From positions 434,001 to 498,000 of the forward strand of contig JAQGEQ010000272.1 of assembly GCA_034620365.1 (NCBI GenBank): a stretch of 64,000 nucleotides of DNA, in the 5' to 3' direction. The DNA is from Pegea sp. RAD2-039. Its lineage: Eukaryota > Chordata > Thaliacea > Salpida > Salpidae. Of the stretch, positions 39,581 through 52,029 are shown piece by piece (within the stretch, counting starts at the first letter, position 1; each line of letters starts with the position of its first letter). The position numbers were made by a program, and so were the translations under genes. The notes beneath the pieces were generated by a model that saw only the letters and a list, made by a program, of their open reading frames with translations, did not search any database and had not been told where the DNA came from.

Positions 39581-42222
39581 ATTTTTGAACTTACAAATAT
39601 ACATAATATTAAGTACATCTGTTTCAGCCTCAGTTTCTATATAAGTATGACAGCCCTCGAAGTATTCATACACATCTGGAGTTGCACAATTAGCAAGTGC
39701 TGTCAATTTGTCTTCATCATTTCTATCTGACATAAACTTGTGTAGGAGATTGGTAAAAGTTTTCTTCCATTAATACCACTCATTGGTTGCCGATGAACAA
39801 TTTGGATCTACAGACAGCACTTTTGGTTTAAATAGTTGATTCATTAAAAAAAAATTGGTAACAAAAAAAGACTGTTATTCTCGTTCAACTAAAATCTTAT
39901 TTAAATGTACACTAGGTATAGAAAAAGAAACTATCTTAACCGTTGTTAAGCTTTTAAAAGACCACAAACAATCATATAAAGAGGTTTCATATTCTAAAAC
40001 TTCAAAATAATTTTTGCTAAGTTGATCAGATTTTTGTTTATTTAAACAGATAAAAATATATAAATATACTGAAAATGAGAGATCAAAACTATTAAATATT
40101 TATTTACGTCATATTTATTCAGATCAATTTAACATAACTGAAAGGTCTTTTATTATAAAACTTTTAATGAAGCTTTGTTCTGAAGTAAGATTGAAGTTAT
40201 GGTTTTGTATAACTGGTTTTGCATACAAGCTATTTATTTTTATTTATATATTTATTTTTTATTTATATTTTTTAATTGTTAGATTGCACTACTTTTGAAC
40301 TTTAAGGTTTTCACTCAAAATAACTTATCATAAAGTTGCTAAATTGAAATCTTTTGGTAGTTATAAAGATTTTATTGGTAAACAATTTTACTTTTTATAT
40401 TTTATAAGGTAAGATCTCAAAAAATGTTTACCTGCTGAAAAAAACAGGTAGCCTTACAAGTCTTTATACAATTGTAATAGTAGTTAAATTATATACAAAA
40501 AGTTTATATTGATAAACATAATTTACTAGTGCTGATTTTATTCTCGTGGTCGGTTCTTTGTGTATCTGTTTTTCAAAGTGTTTTGTAAAGGAACTAAATA
40601 GATGCTACTAAATTTGATTGTGTATTTTTAAGGATTTTATACTTCTTGAGCCCATCTCTGTCAATCTTTTGTTTATTTATATAAACTTAAAAAAACTTTA
40701 ACAAGACTAAAAAAATGTTGTTTGTTGTGATTTATTGACAGCTTTTATTAAAGTGAACAATTTAACTGAAAAGTAACAGGAAATAGGGGAAGCAGGTGAA
40801 AAGAAAATCTTTAGTAAAACCGATAAAGCTCAAAGTTTATTCTTAGTGTCAGCTTTTAGTAAATGGTACTACTATTTACTATTAATAGTAAGAAGATAGC
40901 AAATAAAATTTTATGATGGCTGTAAAGTTTCAAATATTATTCTTCTAGCTATTTTTTTGTAATTTGTAGATGAAATGTTACTTTGAATAACGAAGATAAA
41001 TAATTAAATTACCACAAAAATTTAGAAAAAAATAGAGTTTTATGTAATAATTAATGTTGTAACGAAAAAAAAATACCGAAAAACAATTTATTAAAAGGCA
41101 TTAGACAAAATATGAGTTTAGTAGTAGATGCATGTGTCAAGTTGGCCTGTGTTAAATGGGTGGAGATTTTCTTGTCAAAGTTAAAGTAATCGATAGTATA
41201 AGAAACTAATTGATTTTTGTTTTGATTTTTTATGTAATTATGATTTTTGTAAGTTTAATAAAATTGTTATTTTCAACTTCTCTAAAATTACTTATAATTT
41301 ACTATTTCATAGTATGTTTGGTGTCTTTCCAAATTATTGATGTTTATTCTATATTTGAAGTTTAAATGAAATTATGAAATAAATTTTTGAATTATTAGTT
41401 TTATTGCAAAAGTTTTATGTTACTTTCAATCTGTTAAATATTAAAAAACATTTGCTGTATAAACAAAACCTTTAACTGAGTAAATAGCAAAGGTTTGAAA
41501 GATAATTTTATCCTAAAATAGTGAAATATTTTTGCTTTTAGTCTTTTGTTTGTTTTAATCTCATCCAGTAGAATCTATATTAGTTTTATAATTTTTAAGT
41601 TAACTTTTATTTTTAAGATGTAAAATGTTTTTAAATAGATATTAAAGATATATATTTTTAGACAAAATTAAGACTTTGGCTTTTATCTTAATTTGAAATT
41701 GAAATGATTTTTAGTGACAATATTTCCATATTTAGATAACAACAATTTGATTTACTTATCTACAATGATAGTTTTAGAATTACTGATATCTTTAACTTCT
41801 TTTTCTTTTAATAATTATAATCATGAACTGTTTCAAGCTTTTTAATAATTTTTATTTTAGATCTAATTAACTAACATGATATTTATTTTTTCCTTAATTT
41901 ATTCTTTCAATAATTGGTATAAATGGCAAAAAATATATATAAATATAATATCTTTTTTGTATGATTTTATAAAGTTTTATTTTTATGTAAAATTTGATGA
42001 TTTTTTTTAAATTCTTTTTAAAGTTAAATGATTTTAACTTAATACTGATAATTTATGTTTAATTCAAACCAAATGTTTACATAAAAAGTAAATATAAGTT
42101 CCACTAAAAAGTTCTAAGTAAACTTTAAAATATTTGGTGAGAAGTTGTAATAATAAAGTTTTATAATTTAAGAATTTAAGTTTTTTAGATTCGCCAGAAA
42201 AAAAAGTTATTAAAATTAGAAA
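39581..42222. other. Intergenic region upstream of Numb
   Basis: 2.6 kb of AT-rich sequence between the GC-richer block and the Numb start. No gene, RNA or repeat was recognised. Upstream non-coding exons of Numb could lie here. Confidence 0.35.
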
Positions 42223-44386
42223 ATGATTAGAACAATTAGACAAAGTTTTAGACGAAAAAAGCGACGTCCTACAACAGAAAACAATCGACCAGCAGAATGG
42301 AAATGTGATGAGGATGCTGTTAAGGCATCTAGATGTAGTTTTCACGTGAAAGTCAGTCTTTGTGGAATCATTTCTCGTTTTTGAACCTTTTTTTTGTAGT
42401 ATTTGGGTCATGTAGAGGTCCAAGAATCACGAGGGATGCAAGTTTGTGAAGAAGCTGTGAAGAGATTGAAGTCTGTGAGTTTGTAGTCACTTTGATGCTG
42501 CTTTTGTTTTGCATTTTTTATAATTTTCTGTTTTAATTTAATTTCAGTTTTTCATTTCTTACAAGTTATTTTGTTCAATTATTTTCTAATTTCAAAAAAA
42601 ATTTAATTTGTTTTTTTTTTTGCATCAATTTTTGAGCAGTTTCATTTTTTAAGTAATTTTTTTTCGATTTATTTTACAGGATATTAGAAAAAACAGAAAA
42701 ACATCTTTTTTTGGACTGGTAAAATCTTTGCATGCAAATTTTTTTAGATTCCTCAATAGCAATTAAATTAATTAAATTTCCTGATTTCTAACTACTTTCT
42801 AAAGCCACAATATTATTTTAGAGAAAAAAGAAAAAGATAAGAGCGATGCTTTATATTACTCCTGATGCTCTAAGAGTTGTTGAAGACTCAACAAAAGCCC
42901 TACTTTTGGATCAAACTATTGAAAAAGTTTCATTTTGTGCCCCAGATCGAAACTATGAGCGCTCTTTCTCATATATTTGTCGAGATGGAACCACTAGAAG
43001 ATGGTTATGTCATTCATTTTTTGCTATTAAAGATTCAGTAAGCTTCAACTTGTTTTCAGAAAAGTAAAAACGCAAAAAATGTGAATAATTTGAACAATTT
43101 TCTTGGTTAACTGAAATGAATAATTTTGTTGCCTTTTTCTTAAAGAAAACTTTATTTTTTTTCTTCTTTATTTCAATCAACAAAAAACCTTTTTCCAAAA
43201 CTCGCGATAAAATGTCATAAAATTTATCAAGTGCTAAAACTGTAAAACGCCAATCTTTCCCATTTTAATCACAGGGCGAGCGCTTGAGTCACGCGGTTGG
43301 GTGCGCGTTTGCTGCTTGCTTAGAAAAGAAGCAGAAACGGGAAAAAGAAGGAGTGAGTGCAACATATGCCAATAACGGAACGACGTTTGCTCGTGAAGGT
43401 TCATTTCGGGTGAAGACTTTGACAGAACAACGCGCTGAAAACGAGCAGTCTTCAGGTGATCCCGTGATCGCGTCAGTGACGTCATTATCAACATATTATT
43501 TTTAGAAGTGAACAATGAAACTGCAAAAACAACTGTTGAAGTTCACAACATCAAGGCAATTCCTCGTCCCCATGCCCCTCCGCATCTCCTGCGACAAGCT
43601 TCAATGAGGTCCTTGGGATGTTCACGACCCGCAAATCAATTAAATTTGATAATTTCAGACCCCTGAGTCATAAGAATCGGTTGAAGAATGGCGAGGAACT
43701 GCTGCATTCTCCTTTTAAAAGGAATTATTCGCTTCAGTTAAATAATTTGCCTTCAAATGTTGCCAAAAGGGAAATGATGAATCCGGGTTTGTTCATTTCT
43801 TATTTGGAAACACTTTTTATATTGACTTGTTTGTAGTCCCTGAAGTTGATGAAGATCTGATAGCATCTTCTCATCAAATTGATGATCCGTTTGCTAAGGC
43901 TCCAATGTCGAAGATTAGTCTTCCCCAAATAACTAGTGAGTTTTTATCTACTTCTCAACAAAACTACATTTAAAATAACATCACATTTTATCATATAAAA
44001 TCTGAATAAAAACCTAAACCTCTAAAGATTTAGATCTTAAAGATTCTGATTTTTAAAGATTCTTTTTTGATCTAAAGATTTTTTAAATCTTCATCTGAAG
44101 ATCAAAACAATTTCCATTTCTTTTAGATCTTTCCAACTCAGAGATTTTGAAACCAATTCAACTCTATCACAACCAGCCATCTGAAAATAGCCAGCAACTT
44201 ATCAACTTTGGTCCGTCCTCGCCGGTTCATGACACTAATCCTTGGGCCGCAGACGCTCGCTTACATGCGGTAGACAACAACAACACATCATCATTACGTC
44301 ATCAACGAACTCCATCTGAGGCTGATGAGTGGTTGAAGAAAATTGAGAAACAAGCCAATCAGAACCAGTTTCAATTTAGTATGTAG
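42223..44386 (+). CDS. NUMB: Numb, PTB-domain endocytic adaptor and Notch antagonist
   Basis: Numb is a membrane-associated adaptor that links cargo, including Notch, to clathrin endocytosis. Nine exons: 42223-42351, 42400-42474, 42680-42718, 42822-43037, 43275-43455, 43506-43608, 43659-43786, 43837-43935, 44127-44386, giving 409 aa. The N-terminus [12 protein letters not shown] is the basic membrane-binding motif (phospho-regulated by aPKC in relatives). The PTB domain (about 27-178) includes [48 protein letters not shown] and [17 protein letters not shown]. The tail keeps [16 protein letters not shown] (aPKC/14-3-3 site region), DDPFAKAP (DPF, AP-2 binding), DTNPWA and [10 protein letters not shown]. 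The C-terminal NPF (EH-domain) motif of vertebrates is absent. A donor-like GTATGT overlaps the last codons, so an alternative 3' exon near 44646 is possible. Confidence 0.93.
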
Positions 44387-45228
44387 CAACTATATAAACC
44401 ATCTAACAGACAGTGGTAACCATCTACCACTCACGACAACCACCTAGCAACCATCTACAACAACACTTAGTAATTTTTTTAACTTATGCTATTTTCTATC
44501 TTTTTCATTTTCTTTTAATTTTGTTGCAATGAAAATTAATTCAAAATTCGAGATTTTTCCTTTTAAATATCATTTTTATTCTACAAACATCAATTTTCAT
44601 TAAAGTGAACATTCTGGCTTTTTTTCACTTTGAAATCACTTGTAGGGCGAATCGACCAAACCGAGCAAAGTTCCTTTTCGTCCTAAAACTGTTTTTGATT
44701 GATCTGAGAATTTGTAAATAATTAATTAGTGTCTTATCATACTAATTACGTTGCTAAGTTTTTAGTGTCTTTTAAGTTTAATTAGATTTGTAAATTCTTT
44801 AAGCAGCAAGCTGATCAAATGTTACAGGCTGGTGTTTCTAGCACAGCAATTTCACTTTTTTTCCTTATCATGTTAGCAAATTTCGTTTGAATCACTTACA
44901 ACTAATCACGTGCTTATCTTCATACCAATATTTCTTTTCTTTTTTACCGTATCCACGGAATGTGGAGTTTTTCGCTTTTCTTACGTCATAAAACGCGAGC
45001 TTTTCCGACTTTTCAACTTTTTTTTCTTCCTTTTCATGTTTATCTACAAAGAAATCGATTTTGTACAGCCGAGTGCCTATCAAGCAATTTTCTGTAAATT
45101 TTAGCTCGATATCTTTCCAAACATTAACTCTTAATTTCCTTTTTTATCGTCGTTCATACTATCAACGTTTCTGACGTCATCCACGCGGTAATGACGTCAC
45201 CCGAACGGTGCTTACGATACAAATAAAT
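44387..45228. other. Spacer between Numb and an orphan exon
   Basis: Includes the Numb 3' region. An alternative Numb last exon could start at 44646 (after CTTGTAG), encoding a short tail, but phase choice is ambiguous. Two TGACGTCA octamers lie at 45172 and 45192. Confidence 0.4.
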
Positions 45229-45382
45229 CTAACTTTGTGGAGTTTCTTGTTTTTCTCTGTTTCGTAATCGATGAATCGCGTTTAAAGCGACTTTAGCATT
45301 TTCTAGGATTAACAGATCAGGATGTTTAGATCCTCCTAAAATCTTTGAACCGACTCTAGGATCCATTACAAATTTGATGAAT
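45229..45382 (-). CDS. Orphan C-terminal exon, unknown protein
   Basis: On the minus strand a good acceptor (AAACTCTGTTTCTAG) opens a 50-residue frame ending in a stop. It contains KFVMDPRVGSKILGGSKHPD and LLILENAKVALNAIHRLRN. Codon usage and amphipathic helical character look like a real terminal exon. I do not recognise the family. Upstream exons should lie at higher coordinates; a short minus-strand stretch near 45690-45743 (LLGLYDEIVSAELCPS) is a candidate, but the junctions are not convincing. Confidence 0.4.
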
Positions 45383-45805
45383 CTAGAAACAGAGTTTAAA
45401 TTTTGACTGAAATTAATTGAATTGTTACAAGTAATTTACTAAATTCTAAAAACAATTTTTTACTTTCTACTAATAAATAATCGAATTAATTTCTGCTAAA
45501 AATAAAATCTTTTTCTTCTAAATCAAGAAATTATTTTAAGAAATATTCTGTTAAAAACCTTCCATTATTTTTACAAACGGTTAAACTAAAAAATCTAATT
45601 ACTGAAAAAACAAAAGTGATTATAATTAGATAAAGAAAATTGAATTCAACAAAAACAAAATTTAAAAAGATTAAGAAAAACAATTTAAAATTAATTGAAG
45701 GGCACAACTCAGCTGAAACTATCTCGTCATACAAACCAAGCAAATGAAACCTTTTTAAAAGCTACTCTCCAAACCCTTCAAAAACAAACTTTTATTCGTC
45801 AATAC

Positions 45806-46187
45806 GTTATGTAAAACATACTTTGCCTTGAATAAATACTAACATCTAGCAGACAATATCAAAATATTTCTATTTTTGAAGGTTGTGTTATGGTTATTTT
45901 TATTACAAAACTTTTGTAAATTATTGTTAAGATTTTTGTGTATACAACTTGAAACTGGTTGAGATAAACTATATTGTCATCAAGTAATTAGCAATAAAAT
46001 AAAACAACTTTTCTAGTTTCTTTTTTGGTTTTGCTTCAGGCGAAGCATTATTTTTCAAGTTGAAATCAATTTAATTATCAACTGTATTTTTTATTTGTTA
46101 CTTTAATCTGTTTTGTTTATAGATTTTGTGTTTTAATCTTTTAAATTATTGTTTTATTTATTTGAATTTCATTAAATAAAATTAAAA
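45806..46187 (+). repeat. Long direct repeat, copy A (~0.4 kb)
   Basis: Closely matches 48679-49108: both contain TTCAGGCGAAGCATTATTTT and end in ATTTGAATTTCATTAAATAAAATTAA-type sequence. Copy A lacks about 48 bp present in copy B. No coding capacity was found; the A-rich end suggests the 3' end of a retrotransposon family, but no target duplications were identified. Confidence 0.85.
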
Positions 46188-48678
46188 CTTTTTTTATCAA
46201 AAAAATTATTTCTTTAAAGATTTGTTTAAGATTTGTTTAAGATTTAACTAAACAAGTTTTCCGAAAACAAATAATTTCAGTTATAAAGTTTACTATGATG
46301 CTTCAACTTTCACTTGTTGTATCTGTAAACTTTGATTGTTTATTTGACAAGATTTGCTTCGGAGTTATTCTTTCATCTTCACGAAACTTTAATTAATTTT
46401 CGAACAAATATTTTCTTTTAAAAAGTAAATTTTTTGTACCCTTGCTGACATTTAATTTTTAGAATTTTTTCGAACAGTTTAGGTTAAACTTTCCTGAATT
46501 TATTTATTTTAATTTTCATCTCAGATTTATTGTTTTGCATCAAGAAAGATCTCGAAGAAAAATTTTAATTGTCAGTGCACCACAACTAATTTTCTTCAGT
46601 TATTTTGTTTATTTAAATGTTTTTAATCAATTAAAACAAGATACGAATAAAACTAGCTCGCCTGGTTGTATAATAAGGAAGCTGCAGTAATTAGTCAAAA
46701 ATTTCAGGTATATTTGTAGCAAAAATGTTATTATAAAACCAATTAAGTCAATTTAGAGCTTTAAAATATAGCAAATTTTTCCTTTTTAACTAAAAGCTTC
46801 ATAACAAACCTGTTTTACAAAATTAAAAATCAACAGCTTTATCTTAAAGGGGATTGAAGATTACTTATTAGGTGGAATCCACCAAACTCATGTAGAAAGA
46901 TCTTTGTATCTACTCCTAGTGAAGTCACCAGTAGGGCTCCTTAGGGTTCTACAATTGTTGCTTAATTAATCCTTCTCTCAAGTTATATCAGTTCAGACGA
47001 TATATAATACACCTTAATAAGTTCATATAACTTGGTACTTTAAATTAGCATATTTTTCTTGCACCATATATAATACACCTTAATAAGTTCATATAACTTG
47101 GTACTTTAAATAGAGCATATTTTTCTTGCACCATACAATTAATACTTGGAACCAATGGCCAAGCAATTATTGCCAAACTCTCTCTTGATGTTCAAACTGA
47201 TGTTTGACCGTTTTAATATTGACTCAATTGTCATTTCTAACCTGTGATTGTTTTTCTGATTTATTTTCTGATTTTGTGATATAAATTTGCTTTTTATTAA
47301 AATTATGAATAAACTATTATAATAATTATAAGGGTATATTATAATAAAATAATTGTTACACCAAACTGTTATCATTATATTGATTTGTTTGATTTATCAA
47401 TTCAATTGGTAGCTGCTTACTTAGATAGATATATTTAAAAAGTTTAAATGACTCAATATTTATCTATTTGTTTTTAAAGTAAAGCTTATATAGAAATTAA
47501 AATTAATTATCTTAGTAAATAATCACATCTAAAATAACTATCTACAGGAAATATGATTTCGTCACCATAATGACATCATACTTTTTAAGGAAATAGTGAA
47601 AAAGACAGTTTAGGTGCACCAACATTTAATATTTCCATCGAAAAAAATTTTCATAGAAAATGAAGTTAATATTTTAGTTTTGATAATAAACGTTCTATAG
47701 AATGTATGCATCTCTTTCTTATATAACGATATTTTATAATTATTACTTTTAATTACTTAGTTATTAATAATAATAATGAATATAATAGAAATAAATAAAT
47801 CGATATAAGAAGAAAAACAAAAACAAATGAGTACTATAATATAATTAAGTGTATAATTTTAGGTTAAAAAAAAATTTTTTGAATTGTTTAGATAAAACTT
47901 TAATTTTGACCGTCAAAAAATTAAAATTTTTAAGTTCATTTTTTTTTAAAATTGCAATGATATAATCAATTAAGTTTTTATAATTAAAAATATATTATTC
48001 TTTTTTACATACAAAAAGTTGGTTCAAACCTCCGCGCTTGATTTCATAACAATTTACTGAAGATAAAATTATAGATACTATGAACAAACAAATGCCAAAA
48101 CTTTTATTTCATGTTTATTTTATCAAAACTTTTGTTTGAATTTTAGTGTAACAAACAAAAAATTTATTCATATAATATCTTCATTGTTTAAACAGCAGAT
48201 TAAAAACCCATTATAAAAATAGAAAAAAGAAAATCCTATATCACAAAAGTACATAAAGTTGTGATTGGTTGATTCATTTGATTTTGTTGATTCTTAGTAA
48301 TTTTACTTCATTATTGGTTCATGAACCACTAAGCGTAATTACTCAATATGCAAATTAGTGCAATCTTACGAAAAATTTAAAGAAAATAGAGATGTTGATC
48401 ACAAAATTAAGATACATGTGTTGGAATAGTTACATAACATACAGAAAGAACAAGTAAGTTGAAAAACTAGTTGTCATTTAAAAACTGCTTAAGCTTGGTG
48501 AATAAAACAAGTTGAATAAGTTTGCAAAATGAAGAAAAATTAAAGAAGTTAATTCAGTTTTGTGGCTTTGCTATTATTTTTTCTATTATATTTTTTTCAA
48601 TTGAAGTATTTTTGTTGTCACCGTTTTTTTTCAAAGTTTGTAGCGTTATTGAAGTAAAAAGTATAACTTTTTCGAATG
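46188..48678. other. AT-rich spacer between the two repeat copies
   Basis: No gene was recognised. A minus-strand open stretch at 47139-47375 and a hydrophobic plus-strand one at 48522-48704 that runs into repeat copy B have no family resemblance. A 66-bp tandem duplication is listed separately. Confidence 0.35.
47001..47134 (+). repeat. 66-bp tandem duplication
   Basis: The block beginning TATATAATACACCTTAATAA at 47001 recurs at 47067 and both copies end in CATATTTTTCTTGCACCATA-like sequence. It is a local tandem duplication, possibly within an old element (46860-47150). Confidence 0.85.
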
Positions 48679-49108
48679 GTTATGTAAAACATTCTTTGCC
48701 TTGAATAAATACTAACATCTAGCAGAAAATATCAAAATATTTCTATTTTTGAAGGTTTTTTTATGGTTATTTTTATTACAAAACTTTTGTAAATTATTGT
48801 TAAGATTTTTGTGTATACAACTTGAAGCTGGTTGAAATAAACTATATTGTCATCAAGTAATTAGCAATAAAATAAAACAACTTTTCTAGTTTCTTTTTTG
48901 GTTTTGCTTCAGGCGAAGCATTATTTTTCAAGTTGAAATCAATTTAATAGAAATTATTTATAAAAAAGTTACTCTTTTAAAAGGTTTTTAAAGACTTTTA
49001 TTAACTGTATTTTTTATATGTTACTTTAATCTGTTTTGTTTATAGACTTTGTGTTTTAATCTATTGAATGATTATTTTATGTATTTGAATTTCATTAAAT
49101 AAAATTAA
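48679..49108 (+). repeat. Long direct repeat, copy B (~0.43 kb)
   Basis: The longer partner of 45806-46187, with an extra ~48 bp (around 48949-49000) absent from copy A. The two copies are in the same orientation and 2.9 kb apart. Confidence 0.85.
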
Positions 49109-49742
49109 CATTTTTTTGTTAAAAACATATAAACATGTTTCTGTCAAAATTCATGAATATTTTCTAAAATTGCATCATTTTTGAATCTATTTAATTAGAA
49201 TCTTTATAAGACTTATTCGAAATAAATTTCAAAAATTTTAAACAAAAATGTTTTTTATGACATTTGCTTTTCAGAAGTTATTAAGAAAAAGAATTTGGAA
49301 GCTTTTGTTTTGTTTATTATAATTTTGGTTTTATTTTAGCGAAGGTAACAGCAGTGTAGATTTATAACCGTCTTTGGTTATAAAAGAAAGATAAAAAAAT
49401 AAAGAATTATAAAAGATAATTTATCCAGATTACAAATTTCAAGCAATCAGAATTTTTGGTTTTTGTAAGAAAGATCAACATCAGTAACATCTCGCTATTG
49501 ATGACGTCACTGTGCTTTGACGCTATTCGTCGGCTTTGCAAAAGCTAAAAAGTAGAAATCACGAAAAAAAAGTTAAAATCCTTAATCTATGACGTCATCA
49601 CTTTACTTGAATATATTCTCGCGTTTCTACTTGACTTTTTAACAAAGGTTTTAAGTGAAAAACGTTTCCTAAGAACTTTTAAACAGCAAAAAAGATTTTC
49701 AATTCAAACTTCTTTGCTGAAAATATTCTTCATCTTCTATAG
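49109..49742. other. Upstream region of the sulfotransferase gene
   Basis: Contains two exact TGACGTCA (CRE-type) octamers at 49502-49509 and 49590-49597, 150-240 bp upstream of the start codon, in an otherwise AT-rich stretch. This is the likely promoter region. Confidence 0.45.
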
Positions 49743-51320
49743 ATGGCTGTGAAAGTGAAATTATATAAATTTGCTTTTTGCTTTTTTCTGTTAATTTTAG
49801 TTTATTTTTTTGTTGGATCAAAGAAAAGCTTAGTCTTGGAAGAGAGGTCTTGCCCGGAAGAGAAAGGTCCTAAAAAATCTCTTTATTTCTACTCAACTAA
49901 TTTATATTTTTACAAAAGTTTCGAAATCTTCATCTGATCTGGATAATGATGAAAGACTTCGGATCGAGAAATGGAGGCTGATTGAAAAAATGTTGAAGAA
50001 AGAAGTGATTGATTTGAATAACGAATATCAAAATGTAACAACTGAAATATTTCAGCAAAAATCCAAACGTTTGCCTTCAATTATCGGAATCGGGGTTGAA
50101 AAATGTGGGACTCACGCTCTTGCTCAGTTCATCTGGGACCATCCTTTAGTAAAATGTTTCAAGAACATCGAAGCTCATTTTTTTGAAGGAGGAAAAGACA
50201 AAGATTTGAATAAATACTTGTGAGTTGATGACGTCATCACTTAGTTTAAAGTCTAAACGAAAATGGCTGAATTGAAAAGTTGCGCGAAACTTTTTAGGAA
50301 TGATTTTTCGCAGAGAAATGATGCCAGAAGTGGAAGAAAATGTGATGATCATGGAAAAAACCCCAGCTTACTTCAGTTTCCCCCCTTCAAACATCCCACA
50401 GTTGATCAAGAATAGTGTTCCTGAAGCCAAGCTGTTGCTGATTTTATGTGATCCTGCCAAAAGAGTGATCTCCGATTATTTTCAAGAAGTTAGTGTTTCT
50501 TTTTTTAAATCCTAAATTTTATGGTTAGTTGATTTGTAAAATTATAAAGTTAGTTACTAAAGATTGTTAATTGATCAACAAGAAAAGATTCCAGACAGAG
50601 ATTTCAAGTTTGAATCTCATACAAGATTAAAGAGAAGTGTTTAACTCCTTGACTTGTAAAAAGTCCTCAACACCAAATCAATAACAATTTACCTTACTAA
50701 CAAATCTCGTGTTTGAAGACTTGCTTTTAACTCACCAACTTTCAACTTATTAAATCGCTTATAATTAGATACTTGCTTTTTTACAGCTCATTATGAAATC
50801 AATCAGCAAAAATACATTTCCAACTGTTGAAGATTATATAACAAAATATCAAAAAATTTATGAGATTTTTGGCAAATGGGAAAATGAAGAACAGATGAAA
50901 GTTTATCGAGAAAGTTTGATAAAAGCTCATCGCTATAAATACTCGAGTACCATCTTAACTACTGGTTACTACGCCTTGCATCTTTCAAGGTGGTTAGAAT
51001 ATTACAACTCTAGTAATTTAATGGTTATAAATGGCGATAAAATGATTAAATCTCCTGGAGAAATCATCGAAAATGTCCAAGATTTTTTGGGTCTACCAAA
51101 GCTTATACTAAAGCGAGATTTTGTTCGTGATCCAAACACGAATTTTTTCTGTCTTAAACATCCGATCAGTAAGACTCTATCATGTCTTGGTGATGGAAAG
51201 ATGAGGACTAGAAATGGAAGAACTCCTATTTCCAACGAAACTTTACAAAATCTCAAACAATTTTACCAACATTCAAATGAACAGTTATATAAAATGTTAG
51301 GAACAGATTTTGGTTGGTAA
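49743..51320 (+). CDS. Heparan-sulfate 3-O-sulfotransferase-like, frame problem
   Basis: HS3ST enzymes are type II Golgi proteins that move sulfate from PAPS to glucosamine 3-OH of heparan sulfate. Four exons: 49743-49866, 49919-50219, 50298-50488, 50787-51320. A signal anchor spans residues 8-24. The 5'-PAPS loop is IGIGVEKCGTHAL with Lys103 kept; the catalytic-base motif EAHFF (Glu126) is kept; MEKTPAYF, VISDYF, GYYALHLSRWLEYY and the C-terminal FYQHSNEQLYKMLGTDFGW match. Oddities: the 3'-phosphate motif reads LCDPAKR where relatives have VRNP; the KGRTHP loop is expanded to MRTRNGRTP. Exon 2 ends in phase 2 (TT|GTGAGT), but exon 3 needs phase 1, so the recognised frame does not join. Either a frameshift, a sequence error or an unseen splice is involved. 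It may be a pseudogene or diverged enzyme. Confidence 0.75.
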
Positions 51321-52029
51321 AAAAGTAAAAGTAATTTATAGATAAATTTGATTAAACTTATATTTAATTTGCGTGTGATTCCATTTTTTGTGCTTTTAAA
51401 CTTTTATTTAGAATGAAAGTTTGTATAAAAGCAATTAGTTAGATTTTAATAGGTTTGAAAATATATGTTTTAATAAAGTTTTCTAAAATGAGATTTTATA
51501 AAAATAACTTTAACTGGATTACTTTGTTTGAATCAATTGTACAAATTAGAAACTTAAAATTCAAAAGCTCTGCATATTGAAAAAAACTTCCATTTATATT
51601 CAAAATGTTTATTTAACTAACTGTTTGCATGTCAGTCGAAATAGAAAACTAATCGTTTGCAAATATAATTATTTTATTTTTTCAATTATTTTCTTATTCG
51701 ACAAAAACGGTTTGTGCATAAACTGATCTTTTTAAAGTAAAATAATTTATTATGGTTAAAAAGATCTTAAAAAAGACAACGGCTGAAATCCTCTGCTTCT
51801 TAGTAAAACGAGTCTTCCATTACTTAGCGCAGCCAATATTTTGCCACAAATAAGTTACAACCTCAATTTACATTGGATGCATTGGGAATTAATAACGTTC
51901 TACAGGGGCATGCAGACTGTAAATTAGTGCAATAAATTAAATTTTCACTGCAATTAAAGAAAAGTCTAGACCATTCGTGACTTCAGAAAAACTGCATCAC
52001 TAACGATGAGTTTGCTCCTCTAAAAGTCG
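51321..52029. other. Downstream spacer of the sulfotransferase gene
   Basis: AT-rich 3' flank; composition becomes GC-richer after about 51780 as the LINE remnant approaches. No gene was recognised. Confidence 0.4.
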
